DNA of 64,000 nt, from assembly GCA_030847615.1 (NCBI GenBank), contig JAUMIR010000005.1, positions 79,394,492 to 79,458,491 of the forward strand, given 5' to 3'. The stretch is from Gambelia wislizenii. Lineage: Eukaryota; Chordata; Lepidosauria; Squamata; Crotaphytidae. The first letter of the stretch is position 1; each line of letters starts with the position of its first letter. Of the stretch, positions 1 to 9,498 are shown piece by piece. The translations under genes and the position numbers were made by a program. Below the pieces are notes generated by a model that saw nothing but the letters and a program-made list of their open reading frames with translations, was not told the origin of the DNA and did no database searches.

Positions 1-727
1 TCATTCAGTTCCATTACCCATTTGTTTGCAAGTCTTTATTTTATCAGTAGATTAATCCATAACTGCTGTCATTCCCATGAACGGCTGCTGCCTCTCCACT
101 CCTGTGGCTTCCCTTTGCCCTATGGTAAACTATAAAACTGTTTATAGCCATTGCAGAAGTATTTTTTTCTATGTGTGCTTAGGGACTATAAACCTCAAAT
201 ATTTCTTTGCCACTAATGGACACAAAAAGAAATTTTTTCTAATCCTTTGTTTACTGGCAATACAGACAGTGCCTAGTGTTTTACACTAGCATGTGCACAT
301 GAATTAAATTCTTGCCAGAAGTCTGCTTAAAGCCACAGAGCTAAAGCACTTAGTTTTGTAAAAATAAAAGGGGGAAAAACTGGCCTCCATTTGCCAGTTC
401 AGCCTTGGTTCTTAATAACAGGCTTCTTCTCTAGATTAAAGGTATTGTTTTGTTTTGTTTTTACTGAATGAAAATTGCAGCTAGCACTACCCTAAAGAGA
501 TCCTTATCTGGTCATATCTCAATAATCAATAAGAGGTACTGGATTCCCAATAACTTGAAATAGACCTGGTCATTCTGAACAAATTTCTGAGAAGAGGCGT
601 GGCTCATCTGTGTGTTTCTGGACACAATTCAAATAGCTTTAAATAAACCCAAGCCCTTTTACTGTACTTCTGGCTCTCTAGATGTTGTTTGTTGGTAACT
701 CCCATGATGCCTACTGACTATGGCTGC
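1..727. other. No gene seen
   Basis: A+T-rich DNA with short chance frames only. Confidence 0.6.
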
Positions 728-800
728 TATCACACTGCAGAAATAATCCAGTTTGACACTACTTTGGCTCAATGGCTCAATGCTAGGGAATTCTGAGCCC
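728..800. repeat. Fragment of the hAT-type MITE seen at 6046-6262
   Basis: CACTGCAGAAATAATCCAG and TTTGACACTACTTTGGCTC match the left end of the MITE; the rest is absent. Confidence 0.55.
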
Positions 801-957
801 TATTGACATGAATGACTTCTGGCCCAACTTCTGGCAGGAGCATACCTTACGTAGAATTGTGCTTGAGGACCTAGAAAATGCCTAGTGAGGAGGTATTTTT
901 CCAGGTGTAGATAAGTGAAACCATGGATACAAGTCCCGTGGATTAGGGGGTCATACT
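788..957 (-). mobile_element. Tigger/pogo-like MITE fragment
   Basis: Reverse-complement match to 32571-32789: the block GGCCCAACTTCTGGCAGGAG, then a diverged middle, ending in a stretch like GTGGATTAGGGGGTCATA. Confidence 0.55.
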
Positions 958-1045
958 ATATATATACACAAGGATGTACATATTCAGAAGTTTCCCTTCC
1001 ATTAACATGAGCAAATCAGAATATATACAGAGTTCAGGATTTATA

Positions 1046-1687
1046 GGAGATTATCAGACAGGAACAAAAAAGTGTTCCTGTCCCACAATCTCCACTCCCG
1101 CCCCTGTCCCTGTCATGCCGCAATCACCCTCCCCGCCACGCTTACCTCCTCTCCTGTTGTTCCAACAGCCCAGGAGTGAATGGAGCTCTAATGGAGCTCC
1201 CTTCACTTCCTGGGTCCTCTCCTGTTGTTCCAGCAGCCCAGGAGTGAACGGAGCTCTAATGGAGCTCCATTCACTTCCTGGATCGAAATCCCACGGATTC
1301 TCGTGAGAAGACGTGAGCACGGGAAATTCAAAAATAAAAATAAAAAGAACACAAAAAATGACAGCAAGAAGTAACCCGGGAAGGGTAATAAAAAGTGTGT
1401 CACTTACTTGGATGTTCCGATCTCACCCGGAAGTATTCTGGCAGGGACCTCCCATTGATGCCAGGATCTCACCAACATAACGGGGCACCTTTTTACTCAG
1501 GAATATCCATGACAGAAATGGAATGGGGATCTATTGACAGTTTATCCCATCAATAAAAAACAGTGCCGGTGGAACGGCAGCAGAACAGGTGCATTATGAG
1601 GGGGTAACAACGTCATCTGGTAAGGGAGCCCTTTTGCGATCTCCTGGCGTTCATGTAACATCACTTTTAACACATCTGATAATCTCC
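1046..1687. mobile_element. Harbinger-like MITE (family H)
   Basis: Terminal inverted repeats GGAGATTATCAGA and TCTGATAATCTCC bound a 642-bp non-coding element. The trinucleotide ATA lies on both sides, fitting a 3-bp target duplication (PIF/Harbinger type). The interior holds a self-complementary segment (GGAGTGAATGGAGCTC and GAGCTCCATTCACTTCC) that is present twice in tandem here (1148-1215, 1216-1283). No transposase is encoded, so it must be mobilised in trans. Confidence 0.82.
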
Positions 1688-2479
1688 ATAGTCTTACATT
1701 TTACTTTCCAGACGGTTGATTTTATGTTAGTCTCCACTGTGTTTGCTGGATATAAGAAAGATGATTTTGAGAAACGCATTGTGTGTTACCCAATATCAAC
1801 AGCACGGAAATTCTCTGTCCAAGAAAATCCAAGCTGTTTGCTATTTAGATGCACAGTTAGTTTAATTAGGTCCCTCAGACAGTAGCCACAAAAATATTGT
1901 ATTTTGGTTATTCTGGAAGCCAAGAACATTTTTGTCTGAATACACTATTCTTTGGAGATTAGCCAAAGCTATCTAAAAATGTAAATAACCATCCTTTATG
2001 TTCAGAAGAACCTCAGTTTGTACAAACCATTTGGGAACATCTCAGAATATAAATCATGTAGAATAGTCTTTGTCTCATAAATAGCCCATCCATGGCTTCA
2101 GGGATCAAAAAAATTAAATTTCATTTGAACCCATTGACTACATATGGCTTAAATTAGTTTCATTTTCATTTTGTGAGTTTTACAAGTATTTTAAAAAATA
2201 ATTTTCCTGTTCTCTGAGCAAATTACACAAGACATCTGTCCTATATTTAATCTATGAACCTCATAAAGGCAAGAGGCAGACATTTTATGGGCGATATTAT
2301 AAAAATTAGATAATTATCTTGTTTATTTTAGCAGTTTCTATTTGGTGTTTTAACAGTAGTCTCTCATTAAAGACATATATGTTCAGTCTTGCAGATGGCC
2401 AGTGAAATGCTCCAAATGTTAATGCTAAAACTCTTAGAGCCTAGCCCCAGTCTTATAAACTACTGGGATTGGGCAGCCA
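1688..2479. other. No gene seen
   Basis: Unrecognised A+T-rich sequence between a family H MITE and a SINE trace. Confidence 0.6.
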
Positions 2480-2705
2480 GTTAAGGTTAAAGATCACTTA
2501 CCACCTTGAACATCTGATTTTAGAAGCTATGCAGAGTCAGGCCTACTTAGAAGGGAAACCAGCAGGGATTTTCCAGCAGAGATAGGAAACAATTCTATCT
2601 GAAGCCCTGCCTAAGAGCCATAGCCAGTCAAGGTTGAAAATACTGGGCAGAATGGACTAATGGTCCGCTTCAAGTATAACACAGCTTTCTGTGTTCCTAA
2701 GGCTG
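2480..2705 (+). mobile_element. Diverged copy of the second SINE family
   Basis: The 3' part matches 4305-4465 (CTGAAGCCCTG, CTAATGGTCCGCTTCAAGTA, CAGCTTTCTGTGTTCC). The left limit is uncertain; the clear match starts near 2590. Confidence 0.5.
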
Positions 2706-3155
2706 AGGAACTACATATTAGGACCAAACTAGACCTTTCAATATTGAAACTCTTCATTTAAATCCAGTTTTGCCCTTATTACAAAAATGGGTTACAAGGG
2801 TTTGATTTCTGAAGAAACAACAGTCATTTGGGAGAGACTAGTCAAATGTTTTCCAGCTGGGGGTGGAGAACCACAGCTGACCTCAAATACTGTTCTTAAA
2901 TATTCAAATGCAGCTGATCATATTTTCTTTATCACAGCTTTGCTGATGTGGAAAGTACTTAACATAAGGGTACTTTAAGGATATGATATGAGATGAGATG
3001 AGATGAGATTGGAGGGATCCAACCTAACCTTTCTGCTTTATGCTTATTTTCTGTTAGGATCAGATCACCATCCCCATTTTATATATGAATGAAGCTGATT
3101 TTGATTTAAATGGGTAGATGTGCAAAACATATTTAGTTTGACCTTCAGTGATTGT
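2706..3155. other. No gene seen
   Basis: Unrecognised apart from the (GATGA)n run. Confidence 0.6.
2982..3010. repeat. (GATGA)n microsatellite
   Basis: Five near-perfect ATGAG units. Confidence 0.8.
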
Positions 3156-4290
3156 GGACCTTATCAGACGAGCATCTAATAATGCTGTAATTCTGCTATT
3201 GAGGAAAGCAGAGACATAGTGGCATGATCACAGTAATTATCAAACGTTGCTGTAATCATGCAATATTACCACCACATACTTATCACACAATCACCACTAG
3301 CAGTTTAAAAATGGAATTTCAGCTTACTCTATAGTAAAACTTCTTTTCACATTGCCTTCTAATGACAGAGTATTAACGCTTCATGCTGGCCCACGCATGC
3401 ACCATTAAGAATTTTTTTCTCTTACTTCTGTGATTTTGCATGGTCAAAATTTTGCATGGGCAAGCTATTCTCACAAGAAGACACAACTTCAGTTAAAAAC
3501 ACCAAAAACAAATACATAATGAAAGAACTTCACAAATAAGCACTTGAACAAACATAAAAACCTACCAAGCAAAGGTAGGTAGAGAACCAATTGATTACAG
3601 TAGAGGTGGGGAATCATGTTTAAATATTTGGAGGGATGTCATATTGAGGATGGAGCAAGCTTGTTTTCTGCTGCCCCAGAGACTAGGACATGGAGCAATG
3701 GACTCAAACTACAGGAAAGGAGATTTCCACCTAAACATTAAGAAAAACATCCTGACAGCAAGAGCTATTAGACTGTGAAACACACTGCCTTGGTGTATGG
3801 TAGAGTCTCTTTCCTTGGAGGTTTATAAACAGAGGCTGGATGGCCATCTGTCGGGAATGATTTGATTGTGTATTCCTGCATGGCAGGGGATTGGACTAGA
3901 TGTCTCTTGTGGTATCTTCCAACTCTATGGTTCTATGATTCTATGAAAGGCAACAGTTTATTAAAACAGTGTCCTGTTGGTCCTCTTCATGTTCTCCCCT
4001 GGAAGTTTAATTATGTGTTCTCATTGATATAGGGAGGGGGAAAAGAGGATGGCCCATTCAAACAGTAATCATGCAATTACAGTGGGACACGATTTCACAC
4101 ACTCGTCAATACTGCGAAAAGAGCAATATTGAGGTCTATTGATGGTTTTGCCTGTCAATGAAAACTTATGTGTAATTATGTGGAGCTCACACAGACCACG
4201 GGAGTACGACAACATCATGTGATAATAGGAACTCATTTGTGCTATTATCCTGTGATAATAACGTGATTTCAGCCTCATGTGATAAAGTCC
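3156..4290. mobile_element. MITE of family A (Harbinger-like ends), interrupted by CR1
   Basis: Terminal motifs GGACCTTATCAGAC and GTGATAAAGTCC. The two halves (3156-about 3595 and about 3948-4290) match the complete copy at 63040-63794 in reverse orientation. Shared blocks include ATTTTGCATGG and AATTATGTGTTCTCATTG. Without the insert it would be about 780 bp. Confidence 0.8.
3600..3947 (+). mobile_element. CR1 LINE 3'-end fragment
   Basis: Follows the familiar reptilian CR1 3' end: GGAGCAAGCTTGTTTTCTGC, CAGAGGCTGGATGGCCATCT, CTTCCAACTCTATGG, ending in the octamer-type tail ATTCTATGA. It is 5' truncated, as usual for CR1, and lies inside the family A MITE. The left limit is approximate. Confidence 0.9.
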
Positions 4291-4304
4291 TTAGACATTG
4301 TACC

Positions 4305-4465
4305 TCAGAAGTGGAGCAGATGCTCTGCTGGAATATAGTAGTTCCAGGTTCAATTCCAGGTACCTCTTGGTAGGGCTAGGAAGGGTTCATGTCTGAACCC
4401 CTGGAGATCTATTATATAGACCAATGGTCTAACTCAGTATAAGGCAGCATCTTATGCAACAGTTG
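4305..4465 (+). mobile_element. tRNA-derived SINE, second family
   Basis: Has a B box (GGTTCAATTCC, about 4348) and the reptile SINE block GACCAATGGTCTAACTCAGT followed by ATAAGGCAGCATCTTATG. No LINE-like tail is recognised. It lies 15 bp after the MITE ending at 4290. Confidence 0.6.
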
Positions 4466-4725
4466 CTCCAGTTCAGCTGTAACCTAGCTCAAATGTCTCT
4501 GGGTAATGTATGTCAATAAGCAATATAATTATTTTAAAATGGGAATTTTCTTCATATACTCCCTGCTTCATGTTAAATCATTCTGCTGTATAATCTGATA
4601 CCTGCAGAAAAACCAAAGGGTTGATACCCAGATTGCAACACTTCAGATAATCTATCATTTAGCATAATTAACTTCAAAACTCTTAACTGATTTCCTTTTA
4701 ACTGGGTAGCATATTATTACAGCAT

Positions 4726-4926
4726 GGTGTAGTTGGTGTGATTGTTCCACTAGGACTCTAGGAGGCCAGGGTTCAAGTCCTCACTCAGCCATGGAAACGG
4801 GCAAGTCACACTCTCTCAATTTTAGGCAATGGAAAATCCTCTCTGAACATATTTGCCAAGAAAACACCACCATAGGTTCAACTTAGGGCCACCTTAAGTA
4901 AAAAACAACTTGAAGGCACACAACAA
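4726..4926 (+). mobile_element. tRNA-derived SINE, Sauria type with RTE/BovB-like tail
   Basis: The head has a pol III A-box-like TAGTTGGTGTG and a good B box (GGTTCAAGTCC, about 4771). It continues with GGGCAAGTCACACTCTCTCA and ends GACTTGAAGGCACAC-like, a tail shared with BovB/RTE LINEs that would supply its reverse transcriptase. Such SINEs are typical of squamates and are the main reason for the organism call. Confidence 0.8.
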
Positions 4927-4928
4927 CT

Positions 4929-5206
4929 AATTGATCACCAACAATGGTCCACCCTGGCCTCACATCGAGAGGCATGGAGACACACTATCCACAATGCTGC
5001 AGCCTTATTTGAGAACTCACGCCAAACAAGTCTTGAAGAGAAACGACAACGCAGAAAGAATCACAACCCGGAAACATCACCCAAGGAAACCTTCTGCTGT
5101 GTGCTTTCTGCCACCGGACTTGTCTATCTTGGATTGGCCTTTTTAGTCATCAGTGCGCTTGCAGAAAGCGCGGGATGAGTCCTTCTTGAATCTTCCAGAG
5201 AGAGAG
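4929..5206 (+). mobile_element. LINE 3'-end fragment, same family as 46112-47320
   Basis: Covers only the last third of the C-terminal domain, the finger region and the 3' end. The frame reads to Met-Ser-Pro-Ser-stop at 5187-5189, then a purine-rich AGAGAGAGAG tail. About 15 bases present before the tail in the other two copies (GAAGAAAAGC region) are missing. It follows directly on the SINE at 4726-4926. Confidence 0.87.
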
Positions 5207-5331
5207 ACTGGAACACCAACAGGTACCAGATGCAGTCTTTGAAAATGAACCCTTCTTTTTCTCATATACCTCAGAATGCATATAATAAATGTAGAATGCA
5301 TATAATAAAGGTCACTTTTTATAACATACAG

Positions 5332-5480
5332 TTCACCCACCATATCTGCAGGGAATACATTCACAGACTTACCTTGAATACATGAAACCATGGGCAAACT
5401 TCATAAAATTGCACTGGAGGACCTAGGACATGCCTAGAGAGGCTGCCTCTGGAGGACCTAGGAAATACAAGTGAAGAAGG
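5332..5480. mobile_element. Tigger/pogo-like MITE fragment
   Basis: TTCACCCACCATATCTGCAG, then CTGGAGGACCTAGGACATGC and CTAGAGAGGC blocks shared with 39722-39895 and 45482-45706. It is cut by the hairpin element at 5502. Confidence 0.55.
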
Positions 5481-5501
5481 AGGGGGAAACACCATGAGCT
5501 G

Positions 5502-5797
5502 CTGAAAGGTAAGAGGTATACTCTGGTGTTGTGGGTGGAAAGAAAAGTTGGTTAAGCTGAGTTTCGTAGAAAAACTTGTTTTATTGAGCTGATGCATTTT
5601 GAATTTCAATCCTTCTTCATGAACTGGTTACTAACCTGGCTTTACTACAAGAAAGAGAGAAGAGAGAAAACCAGTTCATGAAGAATGGTTGACACCTGAA
5701 ATGTGTCAGCTCAATAAAACAAGTTTTTCTACAAAAACTCAGCTTAACCAACTTTTCTTTGCACCCACAACACCAGAGTATACCTCTTACTTTTCAG
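5502..5797. repeat. Long inverted repeat (hairpin element) with 43-bp loop
   Basis: Left arm 5502-5627 and right arm 5671-5797 are inverted copies, about 90% alike (e.g. AAGAAAAGTTGGTTAAGCTG on the left and its complement on the right). The loop at 5628-5670 is purine-rich. The surrounding DNA (5332-5501, 5798-5820) resembles the Tigger-like family at 39722-39895, so the hairpin probably inserted there. Confidence 0.85.
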
Positions 5798-5823
5798 GAC
5801 CTAGGAAATGCCTATAGAGACCA

Positions 5824-6262
5824 TGGCTAGTATGTGATCAATAAGGTTTGCACATGACAGGATAGACCCTCAAGTCCTCCCAATTATTTGGGACTCTGTG
5901 CTTGTTGACAAGGCAAACCTACAGGTTGTCTTGTTATACCTTTTGTAAAGGTAAGTAAGCTCTCATTTTTATCTAGGGTTTTGCAACTATATAAGAGCTG
6001 GCCAAACTGATCTCAAGAGGGAAGAGAAAGTTAGACAACTCTGTGGGTGCATCTACATTGTAGAAATAATGCAGTTTGACACCACTTTAACTGCCATGGC
6101 TCTATGGTATGGAATTCTGGGATTTGTAGTTTTGTGAGATATTTAGACTTCTCTGCCAGCAAGCTCTGGTGCCACAACAAACTACAAATCCCAGAATTCC
6201 ATAGGAGGGAGCCATGATAGTTAATACCATGTCAAACTGCATTATTTCTGCAGAGTGTCAGC
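5824..6262. repeat. Composite dispersed repeat, copy 1
   Basis: Positions 5824-6045 match 54207-54428 at well over 90%, and 6046-6262 match 54429-54652. The second part is a hAT-type MITE with inverted ends (GTGCATCTACATTGTAGAAA and TTTCTGCAGAGTGT) and inner symmetric blocks (TGGGATTTGTAGTTT and AAACTACAAATCCCA). The identity of the first part is unknown. Confidence 0.85.
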
Positions 6263-7181
6263 AGCCTTAGTAATCTAAACTACCAGAAAACTCAAGGTTA
6301 ATCATTCTATTTAATTAATTTCCTCATGCTTCATAAGGTATCTTCATAAGGTATCTTGAGCAGACTCTTCTTCCACTAAAATTGGCTAAGGGTGGGGAAA
6401 ACCATATTTTCATACTTTACAAAGGAAGCCATCAAGAAGGAAAAGAATATGGTCAGATGTAATTAAATGATGTGAAACTTTCCCTCCAAAATTACATCTC
6501 ATCACCTTATTTTAAAGAACAGCCCTACTTAATTTGTCTAAGTTTAAGTATGTGAACAAGAATATTGTAAAAAATCCTAGAAGTGTGAAAATTTTAGGGC
6601 AGCAGCTTATAAATTTGCTGAGTTATGTTGTGAACTAAATCTTTTTTTTTTTTTCCATGCAAGTCATAAACCATCCTAAAAACAAGCATTACTCTGTTGG
6701 GTGTTTTCTTTTTCTTTTCTTTCTTTCTTTTTTAAATGATGTTATTTCCATGTGACTTTTATTCATCTGACATCATTACTGACATACCTTCCATGAGTGT
6801 GATATCTGATTCAGGCTTCCAGCCACACTGGAGTCAGACATTAGTCCAAGTAAGGTGGCAAAAAAAATTGTGTGTGTGTCTGTGTGTCATTCAGAAGTGA
6901 AAGAGTCTGCCTTGACTTCAGTTTGGCAAGATATAATTGAAATGGTCAGCAGAAAACCTTTCAAATTCTGTGATTGGGAAATCTTCCGTTTTTGTTGCCT
7001 GTTCACACACTACCATCTCTAAAAGAAGAAGCAATTCAATGTTACTTATCATTTGTTCATCGGCATATATTAGTGTTCCTTTTATAACACCTCATATAGT
7101 CAAAAGATGAATTGTTGACTATTGGATGAAGAAAAGTGTGTGGGGGGGGAGAGAATTGGGCCTCCCAAAGCATCTGGGGAT
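6263..7181. other. No gene seen
   Basis: A+T-rich, with a T run at 6643, a TTTCT-rich run near 6707-6733 and a short (TG)n at 6870. Confidence 0.6.
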
Positions 7182-7210
7182 GTCTGTCTGTCTGTCTGTC
7201 TCTCTCTCTG
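7182..7210. repeat. (TGTC)n / (TC)n microsatellite at a LINE 3' end
   Basis: Follows the LINE tail directly and was probably created by it. Confidence 0.8.
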
Positions 7211-8247
7211 GCTTTTCTTCGCAAACGAAGATTCAGGAAGGACTCATCCCACATTTTCTGCAAGCGCACTGATGACTAAAAAGGCCAATCCGAGATAAAC
7301 AAGTCCGGTTGCAGAAAGCACAGCAGAAGGTCTCCTTGAGTGATGTTCCCGGGTTCTGATTCTTTCTGCATTGTCGTTTCTCTTCAAGACTTGTTTGGCG
7401 TGAGTTCTCAAATAAAGCTGCAGCATTGTGGATAGCACGTCTCCATGCCTCCCGATGTGAGGCCAGGGCGGACCATTGTTGGTGATCAATTTGGCCGAGC
7501 TTGAGATGTTGTTTCAGGGAGTCTTTGTATCGCTTTTTTGGAGCGTCTCTCTTACGCTGACCCGTGGTGAGTTCACTGTAGAGTAGTATTTTTGGGAGGC
7601 AATGGTCCTCCATCCTAGAAACATGCCCTGTCCAGCGCAGCTGTGTTCTCAATATCATGGCTTCAATGCTAGTGATCCCTGCTTGGTCAAAGACAGCAAC
7701 ATTCGTCACATAGTCAGTCCAGTGTATATTTAGGATTGTGCGTATACAATGCTGATGAAAGTGTTCAAGGTGTCGTAAGTGATGGCGATAGGTGACCCAT
7801 GTTTCAGACCCTTAAAGGAGAATAGACAGTACAATGGCTCTATACACACTGATTTTTGTGCTTCGCCTCAGGTGTTTATTATTCCATACTCTTTTGTAAA
7901 GTCTTCCAAATGTGCTATATGACTTTGCTAATCTGTAATCGATCTCTTTGTCAATCTTGACATCTGAGGAGATGATGTTTCCCAGGTAGGTGAACTGCTG
8001 AACGGACTTGAGCACAGATTTGCCGACGGCAATATGGGGATGATGGCATTCGTCCTGTGGTGTAGGCTGGTAAAGAACTTCCATTTTCTTCAGGTTGACT
8101 TCCAGCCCATACAGCTCTGCAGCTGTTGCAAAGCAGGATGTTAGGTGCTGCAGAGTTGCTTCTGTGTGGGCAACAAGGGCAGCATCATCAGGGAAGAGCA
8201 GCTCACGAACTAGATAGTTTAGAATCTTAGTGCGAGCCCTCAGACGT
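7190..8247 (-). mobile_element. 5'-truncated LINE, minus strand, same family as 46112-47320
   Basis: Closely matches the 46-kb copy over its whole length. Its 3' end (low coordinates) runs into (TGTC)n and (TC)n simple sequence at about 7182-7210, the likely element tail. It is truncated on the 5' side near 8247, inside reverse transcriptase, slightly downstream of the 46-kb truncation point. Confidence 0.9.
7233..8247 (-). pseudogene. LINE reverse transcriptase, C-terminal part, one nonsense codon
   Basis: Frame order on the minus strand is reverse transcriptase core, C-terminal domain and terminal finger, ending Met-Ser-Pro-Ser-stop at 7233. One in-frame stop at 7812-7814 (TAT to TAA judged against the 46-kb copy) interrupts it. 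Upstream of the stop the catalytic box reads FPDD where the 46-kb copy has FADD, so this copy would be inactive even without the stop. The cysteine-histidine finger is retained. This is a dead truncated copy. Confidence 0.88.
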
Positions 8248-8571
8248 GATTCCTGACTAAACCCCCCACCCACACTACCTTTCCCAACCACTTTTAATCA
8301 AACTGGAAGCTTAATGAAACCAGAAATTAGATGTTTGACATGTAAGGGTAATGGGACTGGAAAATGAGGTGTGTGCTACCAATAAACCCTCCCTGGATCC
8401 TCCCTTAAGGGAAGACACAATAGCCTAAATCCAATTATTAGTCCCAATTAGAGTAGACTAATTGAATCAATTCATGAAGGATAAGTCAACACATGTAAAT
8501 ACCATTGATTCAATGGTTTCTACTGTGGTTGGATCTAGCAATTAGATTTCAGTCAATATGCTTAAAAAGTC

Positions 8572-8786
8572 TCTCAGCACCTTGATAGCAGGGTCAGCTC
8601 TGGTTAGTATTTGGATGGGAAACAACCAATGAATAGCAGGTGATGTAGGCTATATTTCATAGAAAGGAACTGGCAAAACCACTTCTGAGTATTCCTTGCC
8701 TAAGAAAATCCTGTGAAATTCATGGGGTTGCCGTAAGTGAGCAGATGACTTGAAGGCACGTACACAAACACATACACACATGACTA
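8572..8786 (+). mobile_element. 5S rRNA-derived SINE with RTE/BovB-like tail
   Basis: Positions 8588-8651 follow the 3' two-thirds of 5S rRNA closely: GCAGGGTCAGCTCTGGTTAG, then TATTTGGATGGGA and GGTGATGTAGGCT. The 5S internal promoter is therefore included, at least in part. The body then switches to the Sauria-type tail ending ATGACTTGAAGGCACG and an (AC)-rich run. The first part of 5S is missing or diverged. Such 5S-headed squamate SINEs are an established class. Confidence 0.85.
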
Positions 8787-9498
8787 CAATTATCATGCTC
8801 TAATGGATACATGGGTGGAATGCACAATTTTGTGCTGCTGAATCACTGGCCAAGTTTGTCCCCCGAGCTCTAAAGATTTTTAGGTAACTACAAAATGGTT
8901 AAGGAGTAGCTCTGGTTCCAATCTTGTTTACAATTTTAATTATGAAATATGGGTTGTTTGTGGGTTTTTCTTGTAGTTTTGAGTTTCTCTTCTCATGGTA
9001 TGGAATCATTCTTAAAAAAAAAAAAGAATTAAAATATTTTAGGGCCTTTTAACCTCCCCCTAAACTGTGGTATATAACAAAATTTAAAAACACAAATAAA
9101 AACTATTAATACAGTAGACAAGCTCACAGAAGAATTCAAACTCAATTATAGGCTTAAGTAAACACTTAGGTTTTAGGGGGGCTGTGAAAGCTTCTGGAGA
9201 TGGGGTAGTACTCTACAAATACTCCCCCCCCCCATTTGAAGCTCTTTGGACTGTTTAGGAACTTTAAATTATATACCCTCCAAAATTTCATAGAAGAAAA
9301 CTGGGAGACATGTGGCCAATCAATATCAGAGTGTGGTCATGATGGTAAAAGTCATTAATGAGGAAGAACACTCAAGCTGGAAAGACTGCAGCAGTATGCT
9401 TTTCCCTGCCTCTAATAGGATGGCCAAGATTCCATCCTCTCCTCTCCCTTCCCTCCTGCTAAGTTACTTGAAGGCAAATTCCTTTTGCCCTTTGAACT
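8787..9498. other. No gene seen
   Basis: A+T-rich; C9 run at 9225 and A-runs. Confidence 0.6.

Noticed and set aside
4726..4800. tRNA gene
   Set aside because: The pol III boxes belong to a SINE head; no cloverleaf with paired acceptor stem.
7134..8280. GTGTGGGGG-type repeats as target duplications of the minus-strand LINE
   Set aside because: The two stretches are inverted, not direct, relative to each other.
8588..8651. 5S rRNA gene
   Set aside because: Only the 3' part of 5S, diverged and fused to a SINE tail.
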